In this document: positions 54,794 through 63,980 of the stretch, piece by piece
How positions within the stretch are numbered: position 1 is the stretch's first letter
How the letters are laid out: the number at the start of each line of letters is the position of its first letter
Source: Desulfofundulus thermosubterraneus DSM 16057
GTDB taxonomy: Bacteria; Bacillota; Desulfotomaculia; Desulfotomaculales; Desulfovirgulaceae
Direction: 5' to 3'
DNA length: 64,000 nucleotides
NCBI RefSeq assembly: GCF_900142025.1
Contig: NZ_FQZM01000020.1
Location: 1 to 64,000, forward strand
Notes under the pieces: generated by a model
What the model was told of the DNA's origin: nothing
Databases searched by the model: none
Seen by the model: the letters and a program-made list of their open reading frames with translations, nothing else
Translations under genes and position numbers: made by a program

Positions 54794-54919
54794 ACACACG
54801 GTGAAGCGTGGATGCCGGCTCTTCTCTTGAGGACGCCAGCGAAACCGGCCGGCAGTAAGGTGGAAGAACCAGCTGGCAAACCGCAGAGAGGCAGAGCCGG
54901 CTCCAAGCAAACCGTGTGT
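54794..54919 (+). ncRNA. Strongly structured RNA in the intergenic leader of the next S-layer-like gene
   Basis: Four nested perfect helices can form: ACACACGGT (54794-54802) with ACCGTGTGT (54911-54919); GCCGGCTCT (54814-54822) with AGAGCCGGC (54893-54901); CTCT with AGAG around 54824-54890; and GCCAGC (54835-54840) with GCTGGC (54872-54877). GTGTG at 54767-54771 could alternatively pair with CACAC at 54795-54799, excluding the outer helix. A further hairpin (ACCCG...CGGGT) follows at 54925-54941. It matches no riboswitch class I know. It lies about 200 bases upstream of the 55114 gene, so it may be a regulatory 5' leader or an mRNA-stabilising element. Confidence 0.6.
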
Positions 54920-55113
54920 ATGTTACCCGTAGTACGCGGGTGTGCGGAACAGCACCGTAATCTCTGTACATTAACTGAATAACTGAATAATCGTGGCAAA
55001 TCATTGCGAAGGGGTGATGGAATGAGCTGATGGTGTTTTGCAACCTTCAAGTGAATAGCGATGATGATGGTTCTTGGGAAAAACATTAAGGAAATCTAAG
55101 GAGGTTATGCAAC

Positions 55114-58100
55114 TTGATGCCACGCGTTAAACATCTTCGGGTAATCACCCTTGCCATGGCGCTGGTGTTCCTGTTCACCAGTGTGGCTTTTGCCGCCGGC
55201 GTTCCGCAGTACATCTACTTCGGGAGCGGCAGCGATATGGTAAAGGTAGACTATGCCCAAGCCCGTAAGGATGCCATGCAGGGTAACAAAGCCCTGTACA
55301 ATGGTGTCGTGCAGCATGTGGGCAATGCGATAGAAACCGGCGCGGCCGTTGTTGTGGAAACCGACGACCAGAAAGTTCTGGACTATCAGAAAGGCTTCAG
55401 TGCGGGCAAGCGCTTCGCCGACATCGTCAATGACCCCGCCTACCAGACCGAAAAGCCCGCAGTCAACAAAGAGCTGCGGTTGAATGAAAACGGCCAGCCG
55501 GAAATCGGGGACATTCAGCAGCCGGCAGTGGTGGAGATCAGCTCCATTACGCCCACTGATACCCTTGGCGTAGTGGAAATCGTGGCCGAAGGCACCACCG
55601 CCGAAGCTTTGCAGGCCGCCATCAACCCGCGCAGCACGGTAGTGGCCAAGGAAGGCATACCGAACACCTACACCGTGACCATCCAGAACGCCGCCTACGA
55701 CCAGGAGATCACCCTGGAGTTCGGAGCCGGCTTCCAGCTCAAAGCGGGCGTGAACAACAGGGTCAAGTGGGCTTCGCCGAAGCTGGAAGTTGTATCGGTG
55801 AGTGCTATTAACGCTATAAACGTTGAGTACGGTACACCCGTTGACAGTCTTGAGCTGCCGGCTCAAGTAGAAGTAACCCTGAGCGACAACTCTACCCAGA
55901 TGATTGACGTCAACTGGGATACCTCCAGTTACGACGGGAATACCGCTGGGACATACACCTTTGAGGGGACCCTGGTATTGCCAGAAAACTTAACCAACCC
56001 AAATGGCCTTAAAGCTTCTGTGGACGTAATTGTCGCTGAAGCTCCTGATACCGAAGTTCCGGTAATCACCTTGGATCAAACTGACGCTACAGTTAACAAA
56101 GCAGAGTTCACCGTATCCGGCCGCGTGAGCGAGGCTGCTACTGTTAAGGTGAACGGCGAAGAAGTGACAGTGAACGAAGACCTGACCTTCAGCACTGTTG
56201 TGACTCTGACTGAAGGCGCGAATATCATCACCGTTGAGGCAACCGACGCTGCTGGCAACGCTGCAACTCCGGTCAGCATCAATGTTACACTCGATACCAC
56301 GGCTCCGGCTATCACTGTGGAAGGCGTGTCTAATAACGCGTTCTACAACGCTGGGGTGACCCCGGTTGTCACCACCGACGACGAGAATGCCACCGTGACC
56401 ATGACCCTGGATGGCGCCGAGTACGACGGCTCCGAGATCGCCGCTGAGGGCGCCCACGAGCTGGTAGTCACTGCCACTGACGCAGTCGGCAACGAAGCCA
56501 CCAAGACCGTGAGGTTCACCATTGACTTGACTGCTCCGGTCATCACCGTCGCCGCGGCCACCGTGGACGTGACTGCCGACCAGCAGAAGCTCACCTTCAC
56601 TGTTGAAGACGCCAACGTTTCAGCCGAGGACATCACCGTGGCCCAGGCCGGCCAGACCCTGGCTGTCACCGCCGAAGAAGCGGCCAACACTTACTCCGTG
56701 TTGCTGAACGAAGTGCAGGGCGCCAATCAGACCCTGACCATTGACGTCACTGACAAGGCCGGCAACGCAGCCGAGCAGGTCAGCGTGACCCTGGTGGACA
56801 AGAAGGCCCCGGAGATCGTCTCCGTTGAGAACGTCAACGGCAACCAGCTTGTCGTGGTCTTCAGCGAGGCGGTCGACGAGAATAACGCCGAAACCATCAG
56901 TAACTACGTGCTGCGTAACGTTACCACCGGTGAACAATTGACCTTGGGTAACAGTGGTAATGCTGACTATGCCGTCCTGCAGGCCGACGGCAAGACGGTG
57001 CTGATCACCTTAAGTACAGCAACCACCAACACACTGGGCGTTGAGAATATGGGCACCCTGGACGCCGTCCAGTACCGGCTGTTTGTAAACCCGGTAACGT
57101 CTGTCGTTGCTACCAGAGTGAAGGATGTCGTAGGGAACTACGTTGCGGTCAATAGCTATAAAGACTTCACCGGCGGAATTGGCGCCGACACCCAGGCACC
57201 GGTCCTGGCCAGCGCTTCCCTCGACCTGGATGCCGGCACCAACGGGCGGCTTATACTTACTGCTAACGAGACAGTCCAGGCGGTCGACGCTTACGTGGAT
57301 CAGAGTAAGATCAGCATCGGCGGCATCAGCCTGGCTACGGCGACCGTGTCAAGCAGTGTTTACTCCGAAAGTATCGTGCTGGAACTGACTGCAGAGCTGA
57401 AGTCCCAGGTTGCGGCACTGGAAGACCTGACGGTAACCGTCCAGGCCGGCGCCTTCAAGGACCTGGCCGGCAATGACAACGCCGCAGGCTCTGTCGTAGC
57501 CACCTCCGCGGTATACGTCCGGTTGCTTTCCGCTACCTACGACGAGCTTGCCAACCAGCTCACCCTGGTGTTTGACAGGGCCATTGACGTCTCCGCCTTC
57601 GCCAACTTTGCCGACGTAACCCTGAAGGGTGCGACTAACAAGACCCTGGCCGACCTGGGCGCGGTTCTCAAGACTACCACCGATAGCGACACCCTGGTCT
57701 TTGAAGCCACTGATGATAGGGCAATCGGTGAGTTTGAGGGCACAGGTGACGCTCCGGCCTCGCCGGCCATTGACATCGCCAGTGGCGTCTTTGCCGGTAT
57801 CGACGGAAAGTACAACGCCCGGGTAACGGACGGCGCACTGACCTACGTGAACGACGATGTCAAACCCTATATTGTCTCCGCCTCCTACGACGAGGCCACG
57901 AACCTGTTGCACCTGGTCTTCAACGAGAAGGTCAACATGAACGTAAGTAACTTCAACGGGAGCGGCGACGTACAATTCTTCGCCGACGGAAACGACCAGA
58001 CCCCGGTTGTCGACCTGAGTGGCCTGCAGGATGATGATCTGTACAAAGACGCTTTTAAGTCGAGTAAGTTTACCGCAAACGAATATGGCAGCGAAGTGTG

Positions 58101-59742
58101 GATTGACATTGCGGCAAATACTACTGTTGCGGATGATAAGGTCGAAGCCATCAGCGACAAGAATTCTCTCAAGCTGCGCCTGGGGAACGCCGGCGTGCTG
58201 GTAGACACCAACGGCAACAGCAACGACGCCGATACAGCGGAAACCCAGGTCGCGGTGAGCTATACCAGCAGCGCCACCTCGGCTCTGGCTGGAGCGTTAG
58301 TCGCGTCGAAGTCCGGTACACCTCTGAAGCTGCTCAAGGCCACCTTCGACAGCAACATGAACGCCGCCAGCGTGGAGAACACCGCCAACTGGCAGCTCTA
58401 CCTGAAGGCCAATCCGGCCAACCAGGTGGCTATTACCAAGGTGGACCTCCTCGCCGACGGTAGGACTGCCTACCTCTGGACGGCGACGGCCCTTACCGCA
58501 GGCGCGAAATATGTGCTCAAGGCAACCGGCATCCAGGACACCTTCGGTAACAGCTTCACCGAATCCGCGGACATCACCGCGAGCGGAGCCGACGCTAACC
58601 CGGTAACCCTGGAATCCGGCGACATCAGGATCAAGGACGTTGACGGCTCCGGCACCCTGACCGCCGCCGACACCATCACCCTGGTGTTCTCCGAGCCGGT
58701 CGAGTTTAATCTGGCAGGCCTGAACCAGGCCGACTTCGCCAAGGCCGTTGGAACCTCTGTGGACTACCTGCCCAACGCCACATTCGCCGCGGGGGTCAAC
58801 TCTAACGAGCTTATTATAACCCTCGGCTCCGGTGCAGACCCGGTGGATAAGAAGTTCGGCATTGCGAATAACGCCGATTTCACCGCTGCTTCCGGCCAGA
58901 CCGTGAAGTTCGCGGCTGATGATGGCGACCTGCGGACCATCCTGCCGCCTGCCGGTGTGGTCAGGCCCACACTGCAGTCGGTCAAGTACGCCGACAGCAA
59001 CAACAGCGGCGCCATTGACGAAGGCGACCAGCTGGTGCTCGCCTTCGACGTGGATGTGGTTGCCTCCGATGGCGACTTCAATGAAAACAGTGTTGACGTG
59101 AGTGATAATAATGGTGCGACTACGGAAAGCATAGACCTACAGGACGGCGCGGTTGTCAGCGGCAAGACCGTCACCGTAAGACTCGCTGTCTATGGTATCG
59201 AGGTTGATTCCGGGATTCCAGCCGTGAACCTGAACGACGTCGCCACTCTCAAGGTAACACTTACGAATGCCGACCTTGCCAACAAGTGGGGCCAGGCCGC
59301 CAATGACGCTAATGACATTGCTATCACCTCAGACGACACCACCGGACCGGCTCTTGTGGCAGCTCGGTTTGTCGCCAACGCCCTTGATCTGAACGGCGAT
59401 GGCTACACCACGGGCCACAACGAGACAAACCCCTACGGCTATGTCGTGCTGACCTTCGACGAGGGCGTCAACGTTGATAGCGTAAGTGCCAATGTCTATA
59501 ACGACTTTGAGTTCGATATCAGTGGCAACAGTTTCGGTAGCAACCCGGAAATCCTGCGGTTCACCGACAACGCAGCCGACGGCACCAAGATAGTGATCAA
59601 GCTGGGTGCCGACAGCGTAATTGACGTCGGTCTTGTCAAGATAAACGTCAAGTCTCAGCCCGCTGATATGAAGAATATCTGGGACGCTGCCGGCAACGCC
59701 TACAGGAAGACCTCCACTACAGGCGTTACCATCACCCAATAG
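55114..59742 (+). CDS. 1542-residue S-layer-like protein with Ig-like repeats
   Basis: TTG at 55114, 9 bases after AAGGAGG, gives a signal peptide ending VAFA-AG. The N-terminal domain (about 28-135, GVPQYIYFGSGSDMVKVDY ... YQKGFSAGKRFADIVNDPAY) is nearly identical to that of the protein at 59932. Next come a BIG4-type domain (about 230-305: EYGTPVDSLELPAQVEVTL, SYDGNTAGTYTFEGTL) and two or three bacterial Ig-like (Big/Cadherin-like) domains rich in TVEATDAAGN-type repeats. A long series of SbsA-like adhesive repeats completes the chain. Calcium-loop-like segments are visible (DVDGSGTLTAADT, DSNNSGAIDEGDQ, DLNGDGYTTGHNE). It is strongly acidic and Gly/Ala/Asp-rich, typical of an S-layer lattice protein. 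No SLH motif is visible. Confidence 0.82.
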   Translation: MMPRVKHLRVITLAMALVFLFTSVAFAAGVPQYIYFGSGSDMVKVDYAQARKDAMQGNKALYNGVVQHVGNAIETGAAVVVETDDQKVLDYQKGFSAGKRFADIVNDPAYQTEKPAVNKELRLNENGQPEIGDIQQPAVVEISSITPTDTLGVVEIVAEGTTAEALQAAINPRSTVVAKEGIPNTYTVTIQNAAYDQEITLEFGAGFQLKAGVNNRVKWASPKLEVVSVSAINAINVEYGTPVDSLELPAQVEVTLSDNSTQMIDVNWDTSSYDGNTAGTYTFEGTLVLPENLTNPNGLKASVDVIVAEAPDTEVPVITLDQTDATVNKAEFTVSGRVSEAATVKVNGEEVTVNEDLTFSTVVTLTEGANIITVEATDAAGNAATPVSINVTLDTTAPAITVEGVSNNAFYNAGVTPVVTTDDENATVTMTLDGAEYDGSEIAAEGAHELVVTATDAVGNEATKTVRFTIDLTAPVITVAAATVDVTADQQKLTFTVEDANVSAEDITVAQAGQTLAVTAEEAANTYSVLLNEVQGANQTLTIDVTDKAGNAAEQVSVTLVDKKAPEIVSVENVNGNQLVVVFSEAVDENNAETISNYVLRNVTTGEQLTLGNSGNADYAVLQADGKTVLITLSTATTNTLGVENMGTLDAVQYRLFVNPVTSVVATRVKDVVGNYVAVNSYKDFTGGIGADTQAPVLASASLDLDAGTNGRLILTANETVQAVDAYVDQSKISIGGISLATATVSSSVYSESIVLELTAELKSQVAALEDLTVTVQAGAFKDLAGNDNAAGSVVATSAVYVRLLSATYDELANQLTLVFDRAIDVSAFANFADVTLKGATNKTLADLGAVLKTTTDSDTLVFEATDDRAIGEFEGTGDAPASPAIDIASGVFAGIDGKYNARVTDGALTYVNDDVKPYIVSASYDEATNLLHLVFNEKVNMNVSNFNGSGDVQFFADGNDQTPVVDLSGLQDDDLYKDAFKSSKFTANEYGSEVWIDIAANTTVADDKVEAISDKNSLKLRLGNAGVLVDTNGNSNDADTAETQVAVSYTSSATSALAGALVASKSGTPLKLLKATFDSNMNAASVENTANWQLYLKANPANQVAITKVDLLADGRTAYLWTATALTAGAKYVLKATGIQDTFGNSFTESADITASGADANPVTLESGDIRIKDVDGSGTLTAADTITLVFSEPVEFNLAGLNQADFAKAVGTSVDYLPNATFAAGVNSNELIITLGSGADPVDKKFGIANNADFTAASGQTVKFAADDGDLRTILPPAGVVRPTLQSVKYADSNNSGAIDEGDQLVLAFDVDVVASDGDFNENSVDVSDNNGATTESIDLQDGAVVSGKTVTVRLAVYGIEVDSGIPAVNLNDVATLKVTLTNADLANKWGQAANDANDIAITSDDTTGPALVAARFVANALDLNGDGYTTGHNETNPYGYVVLTFDEGVNVDSVSANVYNDFEFDISGNSFGSNPEILRFTDNAADGTKIVIKLGADSVIDVGLVKINVKSQPADMKNIWDAAGNAYRKTSTTGVTITQ

Positions 59743-59756
59743 ACCGATGGGATGCA

Positions 59757-59857
59757 AACGATGCCAGGCACTTAACTTATTAACTTATTGATAAGTGCGT
59801 GCCCGTGGCCGGCGCCCCGGTGGGTTGTGCCCCACAGGGGCGCCTTATATTTTCGCT
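59757..59857 (+). terminator. Terminator region with a sequence repeated after the protease gene
   Basis: CAGGCACTTAACTTATTAAC followed by TTATTGATAA (59763-59792) recurs at 63892-63921 in the same position relative to the preceding gene. It is followed by a strong stem GGCGCCCC...GGGGCGCC (about 59813-59843) and TTATATTTT, which fits a rho-independent terminator. Confidence 0.7.
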
Positions 59858-59931
59858 GTATAGTAATATAGTAATGCCGATGGGCTGAATCGCAGTTAGC
59901 CCCAAACTAAAACCAGGGGAGGTTGTGCAAA

Positions 59932-60756
59932 TTGACGTCACTCGCAAAATCCCTTCGTGCTGCCGTTTTGGCCGTGTTTTTTGCTTTCCTGCTCGCCAGT
60001 GTAGCCTTTGCCGCCGGCGTTCCGCAGTACATCTATTTCGGGAGCGGCAGCGATATAGTAAAGGTTGACTACGCCAAAGCCCGTACGGACGCCATGAACG
60101 GGAACAAAACCCTGTACAATGGTGTCGTGCAGCATGTGGGCAATGCCATGGAAACCGGCGCGGACGTTGTTGTGGAAACCGACGACCAGAAAGTTCTGGA
60201 CTATCAGAAAGGCTTCAGTGCGGGCAAGCGCTTCGCCGACATCGTCAATGACCCCGCCTACCGGACAGGCAAACCCGAGGCCGGCAGGGAGCTGCGGGTT
60301 GAAAACGGACGGGCCGTGATTGTTGACATCCGGCCGTCAGCGGGGCCGCAGATCACCATCGGCAGCAGCTTGACCGGGGCACCGGGGAGCACTGTGCAGG
60401 TACCGGTCGGTTTGACCAGCACTGGCGAGGTGGCCGGCGTGCAGTTCGACGTACTCTTTGACAAAAGCCTGCTCGCCTTCCAGGGAGTTTCCGCCGGGGA
60501 GCTCGTCGAGGGCCAGGACTGGTTGGTCTCAGGTAGCGCCCTGGACGGTGCGGCCCGGGTGATCATCGCCAACCTGGCGGGCAGCACGATCGCCGGAGGC
60601 ACCGGTACACTGGCCGTCATTACCTTCCGGGTGGCGGATGCCGCGCCGGCGGGAGCCCAGAGCGAGCTGGCCCTGCGAGGCGCGGTGCTCTCGGACGCCG
60701 ACGGCGGGGAGCTTACCGGCGTAAGCCTGGTCAGCGGCCGGTTCACCGCGCAGTGA
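59932..60756 (+). CDS. Secreted protein: shared N-terminal domain plus cohesin domain
   Basis: TTG at 59932, 9 bases after AGGGGAGG, matches the start arrangement of the paralogue at 55114. The 274-residue product has a signal peptide (FAFLLASVAFA-AG). Residues about 26-132 are nearly identical to the N-terminal domain of the 1542-residue protein, and a C-terminal cohesin domain (about 138-274) follows: TIGSSLTGAPGSTVQVPVGL, GVQFDVLFDKSLLAF, TFRVADAAPAGAQSEL. Cohesins bind dockerins; a dockerin is present in the protease encoded next. No SLH or sortase signal is seen, so the shared N-terminal domain may itself attach the protein to the S-layer. Confidence 0.85.
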   Translation: MTSLAKSLRAAVLAVFFAFLLASVAFAAGVPQYIYFGSGSDIVKVDYAKARTDAMNGNKTLYNGVVQHVGNAMETGADVVVETDDQKVLDYQKGFSAGKRFADIVNDPAYRTGKPEAGRELRVENGRAVIVDIRPSAGPQITIGSSLTGAPGSTVQVPVGLTSTGEVAGVQFDVLFDKSLLAFQGVSAGELVEGQDWLVSGSALDGAARVIIANLAGSTIAGGTGTLAVITFRVADAAPAGAQSELALRGAVLSDADGGELTGVSLVSGRFTAQ

Positions 60757-60838
60757 ATGAAGGTAACTTATTTAGTTTTACCGTACAGTTTAAGGAGAGA
60801 AAATCCTTTTCCCGGAAACATCTGGCTATAATTTTGCC

Positions 60839-60869
60839 AACTTAGATGAGTAATCCTGCCTCCTAAGTT
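60839..60869 (+). promoter_or_regulatory. Short inverted repeat upstream of the protease gene
   Basis: AACTTAG (60839-60845) and CTAAGTT (60863-60869) form a 7-base inverted repeat, 27 bases before the protease ATG and just before its AAGGAG site. It could be an operator or a small mRNA hairpin; evidence is limited to symmetry and position. Confidence 0.35.
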
Positions 60870-60895
60870 GAGTTTAACAGATAAGGAGTGAAATT

Positions 60896-63871
60896 ATGCG
60901 GCGGAAGGCATTCATTGGTTTTGGGGGTCTAGGTCTTTTTTCTCTCTTTTTGATCCTTTTATTCGTTTATATGACCAACATGACCAGTGCCGCTTGGGCA
61001 AAAACTGAGGTAAACAGAATTGGAGACGAGTTGCACCTGACTTATTACTTTCCTTCTCCAAAGGTAGAACGGCGAACGGCGACGGGGTATGACGTAGTCT
61101 ACATCCCTGGTCTGAAGATGGAGAGTTTACCCGGCAAGCCACTCATACCTGTCCGCCAAGCATTCGTCCTTGTCCCTGCTGGAAAGGAAGTAGCAGAAGT
61201 CCGGATCGTCGGTGGGGCAAAGCGTGTGCTGGGCCATTTCAAACTTGAACCAGGTGCAAAACCGAAGCCCCTCGCATCTACAGCAAAGCCTTCTGAGCCG
61301 GTACCTGACCCGGAGATTTACAGCTCAGCCGCACCATACCATGCAAAGCCATTGGGAAATGTTGCGGTTCAATACAAGAGCGGCTGCCCCATAGTGATAG
61401 CAAATCTCTATCCAGTAGAGTATGTCCCTAAAACCGGGCAGGTCTCCTACTACGAGCAACTAACACTCGTCGTACGGTTCCGGCCATCCAATGCCAGACC
61501 ACGATTTCTGCCCTCCAAGATCGACAGTTTTATGATCCGGAGGATGGTGGACAACCCTTCGGAGCTGAATAGTTACCTTTCGACGCCTTTACCTACGGGT
61601 CGTTCGTGGCTCCTTAGGGGTTTTTATGACTACCTCATCATTACCAGCCGTGCTTTGGCACCAGCCTTCACCCCTCTGGCAGAGTGGAGGAGTTCTCAAG
61701 GGTTGCAGAGCGCTGTGGTCTGCGTGGAGGATATCTACGCCACCTACCCCGGCCGCGATCCCCAGGAGCAGATTCGCAACTTCCTGAGAGAGGCTAAGGA
61801 AAAAAACGGGATAAGCTTTGTGCTCTTAGGCGGTGACGGGGACAGAAAGGATGTGGGGGGAGAAAGCGAAGACCCCATCGTGCCGACCCGGGCCCTCTAT
61901 TGCCCCCCTGTTGAAGGCGACTGCCTTGTTGAGGCGATAGCAAAGACCCAGGAGCCCGGTGCGGCCAAGGAGATCATCGGAACCCTCAGGGAGTTTCGCG
62001 ATGCCTGCCTCCACCCCGACTACATAAGGATGTACTACCGATACAGCCCGATGGTGTATAGAGTCCTCTTTACGAACCCCTTCCTGTTGCGGCAAGCGAC
62101 CACCATCCTGACAAAGTACACGCCTTGGTTTGGGGACCTCACGGCCGGCAAAGAGGGCCCCGTGCTGAGCGAGGCCGACACACGGGAGTTGTGCAGCTTC
62201 GTCGCCTCGCTCCGAGAAGAGATACGGAGGTGCCATGGGGACAGATACACTGAGTTGGTGCGCGAGTTGGAGCAGATAGAAAGCTACCTCTCCGGCGTCG
62301 CCGGGAAAAGTTTCAGCGAGGCGTTTTGGGCATCACCGTATGCGGCACGCCAGTCGTCCCAGTTTTCCAGTGGAGACGGCTTTCCGCTCGGCCCTGAAGA
62401 CATCGCTGGCGACCTTTACTACGCGTGTCTGGATGGAAGTTACGACGGTAACGGGAACAGGATTTACGGCGAGCCCTGCGACGGCGAGGACGGAGGCGAT
62501 GTCGACCTTCTGGCAGAGCTCTATGTGGGGCGGGCACCGGTAGATTCGCCGGAGGAAGCCAGCACCTTCGTCGCCAAAACGATAGCATATGAAAAGGGAG
62601 CGGCGAGCAAGGAAGCCTGGATGGTGGGCGAAGACCTTGGCTGGAAGGTCTGGGGTAGTGACTACAAGAACGAGATTAAAGACGGCTCCTCGAACCACGG
62701 GTACACAACGGCTGGTTTCCCGCCGGTCTTCGAAGTGCAGACGCTCTACGACACGCCTGAAAGGAAGTTCATGCCAGAAGAGGCATTACAAGTTCTTAAC
62801 AGCGGTCCCCACCTGCTCAACCATTTAGGCCACGCTTACAACACCTACGTGATGAAGCTCGAGAACGAAGACGTAGATAAGCTGGAAAACAGCCGCACAT
62901 TTTTCCTTTATACCCAGGGCTGTTATGCGGGTTCCTTTGACAACCGTGACGATAGTAACTGGGCCATAGATGAGGACTGCATCGCCGAACACCTGGTTGC
63001 CCAGCAGGCAGGGGCCTTTGCGGTGATAGCAAACTCCCGCTACGGGTGGGGTGATGACACTTCAACCAACGGCACCTCTCAGCGGTACGACCGGGAGTTC
63101 TGGGACGCTGTCTTCGGCGAGGGGATTCCCTGGCTGGGCGTGGCCAACCAGGACTCCAAGGAGGATAGCGTTGGCTTGGCCCAGACGGACGACTATATGC
63201 GGTTCTGTTATTACGAGCTCAATCTTCTGGGCGACCCGGCTGTCCGGATTGCCATCCCGGGCCAAGAAGCGGTGGTGCTCTGCCTGCCGGAAACAGCTAG
63301 TGGCGGTCCCGGAGGTGTGGTCACAGTGCCGCTGACTGTGCAAAAAGCTGCGGGGGTCGCAGGCTTCCAGTTCACCCTCGTCTGGGATGCTTCTTGGTTG
63401 ACCGAGCCGCATGTAGAAAAAGGTGGCCTGATCTCAGGAGATAGCGGGTGGAACCTGGACGCTCAACCGGTTGAGGGTGGCCTTAAGGTGATAGGCTACA
63501 ACCTAGCGGGCCAGACCCTAGGTAGTAGCGAGGGCGAACTGGTGAAGCTGAGCTTTAGGGTGGCAAAAGATGCACCGCCGGGCGCGACAGCACACCTGCG
63601 GTTTGAGGATGCGATAGTGAACGATGCCGCAGGCTGTAGCCTCCCAGTAAGCACTGTTGAAGGCAACATCATTGTGGTCACCCGCGCCAAAGGCGACGTC
63701 AACGGTGACGGCGTGGTGGACGTCCAGGACGTGGTGCGCACCGTCAACATCGCCCTGGGCCGCGTCCAGCCAAATGACGAGGAAAGGAACGCGGCCGACG
63801 CCAACGGGGACGGGGTTATCAACGTGCTCGATGTGGTGCTGATCGCGAACATTGCTCTGGGGCGGGTTTGA
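60896..63871 (+). CDS. Gingipain-like peptidase C25 with cohesin and type I dockerin domains
   Basis: The ATG at 60896 follows AAGGAGTG. The 991-residue exported protein has an N-terminal hydrophobic signal (residues 10-35) and a propeptide-like beta region (about 40-240). The C25 cysteine protease domain (about 245-780) opens with YDYLIITSRALAPAF and has LNHLGHAYN (His646 as probable catalytic His) and YTQGCYAGSFD (Cys676 as nucleophile). A cohesin-like domain (about 790-925; GVVTVPLTVQKAAGVAGFQF) and a C-terminal dockerin (about 930-991) follow, the latter with two F-hand calcium loops GDVNGDGVVDVQDVV and ADANGDGVINVLDVV. It may be docked on the cohesin of the preceding protein and process S-layer or adhesin chains. 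Its GC is somewhat lower at the start. Confidence 0.87.
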   Translation: MRRKAFIGFGGLGLFSLFLILLFVYMTNMTSAAWAKTEVNRIGDELHLTYYFPSPKVERRTATGYDVVYIPGLKMESLPGKPLIPVRQAFVLVPAGKEVAEVRIVGGAKRVLGHFKLEPGAKPKPLASTAKPSEPVPDPEIYSSAAPYHAKPLGNVAVQYKSGCPIVIANLYPVEYVPKTGQVSYYEQLTLVVRFRPSNARPRFLPSKIDSFMIRRMVDNPSELNSYLSTPLPTGRSWLLRGFYDYLIITSRALAPAFTPLAEWRSSQGLQSAVVCVEDIYATYPGRDPQEQIRNFLREAKEKNGISFVLLGGDGDRKDVGGESEDPIVPTRALYCPPVEGDCLVEAIAKTQEPGAAKEIIGTLREFRDACLHPDYIRMYYRYSPMVYRVLFTNPFLLRQATTILTKYTPWFGDLTAGKEGPVLSEADTRELCSFVASLREEIRRCHGDRYTELVRELEQIESYLSGVAGKSFSEAFWASPYAARQSSQFSSGDGFPLGPEDIAGDLYYACLDGSYDGNGNRIYGEPCDGEDGGDVDLLAELYVGRAPVDSPEEASTFVAKTIAYEKGAASKEAWMVGEDLGWKVWGSDYKNEIKDGSSNHGYTTAGFPPVFEVQTLYDTPERKFMPEEALQVLNSGPHLLNHLGHAYNTYVMKLENEDVDKLENSRTFFLYTQGCYAGSFDNRDDSNWAIDEDCIAEHLVAQQAGAFAVIANSRYGWGDDTSTNGTSQRYDREFWDAVFGEGIPWLGVANQDSKEDSVGLAQTDDYMRFCYYELNLLGDPAVRIAIPGQEAVVLCLPETASGGPGGVVTVPLTVQKAAGVAGFQFTLVWDASWLTEPHVEKGGLISGDSGWNLDAQPVEGGLKVIGYNLAGQTLGSSEGELVKLSFRVAKDAPPGATAHLRFEDAIVNDAAGCSLPVSTVEGNIIVVTRAKGDVNGDGVVDVQDVVRTVNIALGRVQPNDEERNAADANGDGVINVLDVVLIANIALGRV

Positions 63872-63886
63872 GGATAGGAGGAGGAT

Positions 63887-63980
63887 GGTGCCAGGCACTT
63901 AACTTATTAACTTATTGATAACTTATGCTTGTGGTCAGCCCTCGGGGCTTATCCCTCCGAGGGTGCTTTATCTTTTCGCT
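63887..63980 (+). terminator. Terminator region after the protease gene, sharing a direct repeat with 59.8 kb
   Basis: CAGGCACTTAACTTATTAAC and TTATTGATAA (63892-63921) repeat 59763-59792. They are followed by a stem GCCCTCGGGG...CCTCCGAGGG (about 63938-63963) and TGCTTTATCTTTTCGCTGTAT, the last part also shared with the first copy (TTTTCGCTGTAT). The terminal segments of the two genes were evidently copied from one another. Confidence 0.7.

Noticed and set aside
54760-54960. Group II intron 5' region
   Set aside because: It begins GTGTG and is highly paired, but the conserved 5' GTGYG pattern, domain V hairpin and any reverse-transcriptase remnant are not visible, and it fits a compact nested-helix RNA better.
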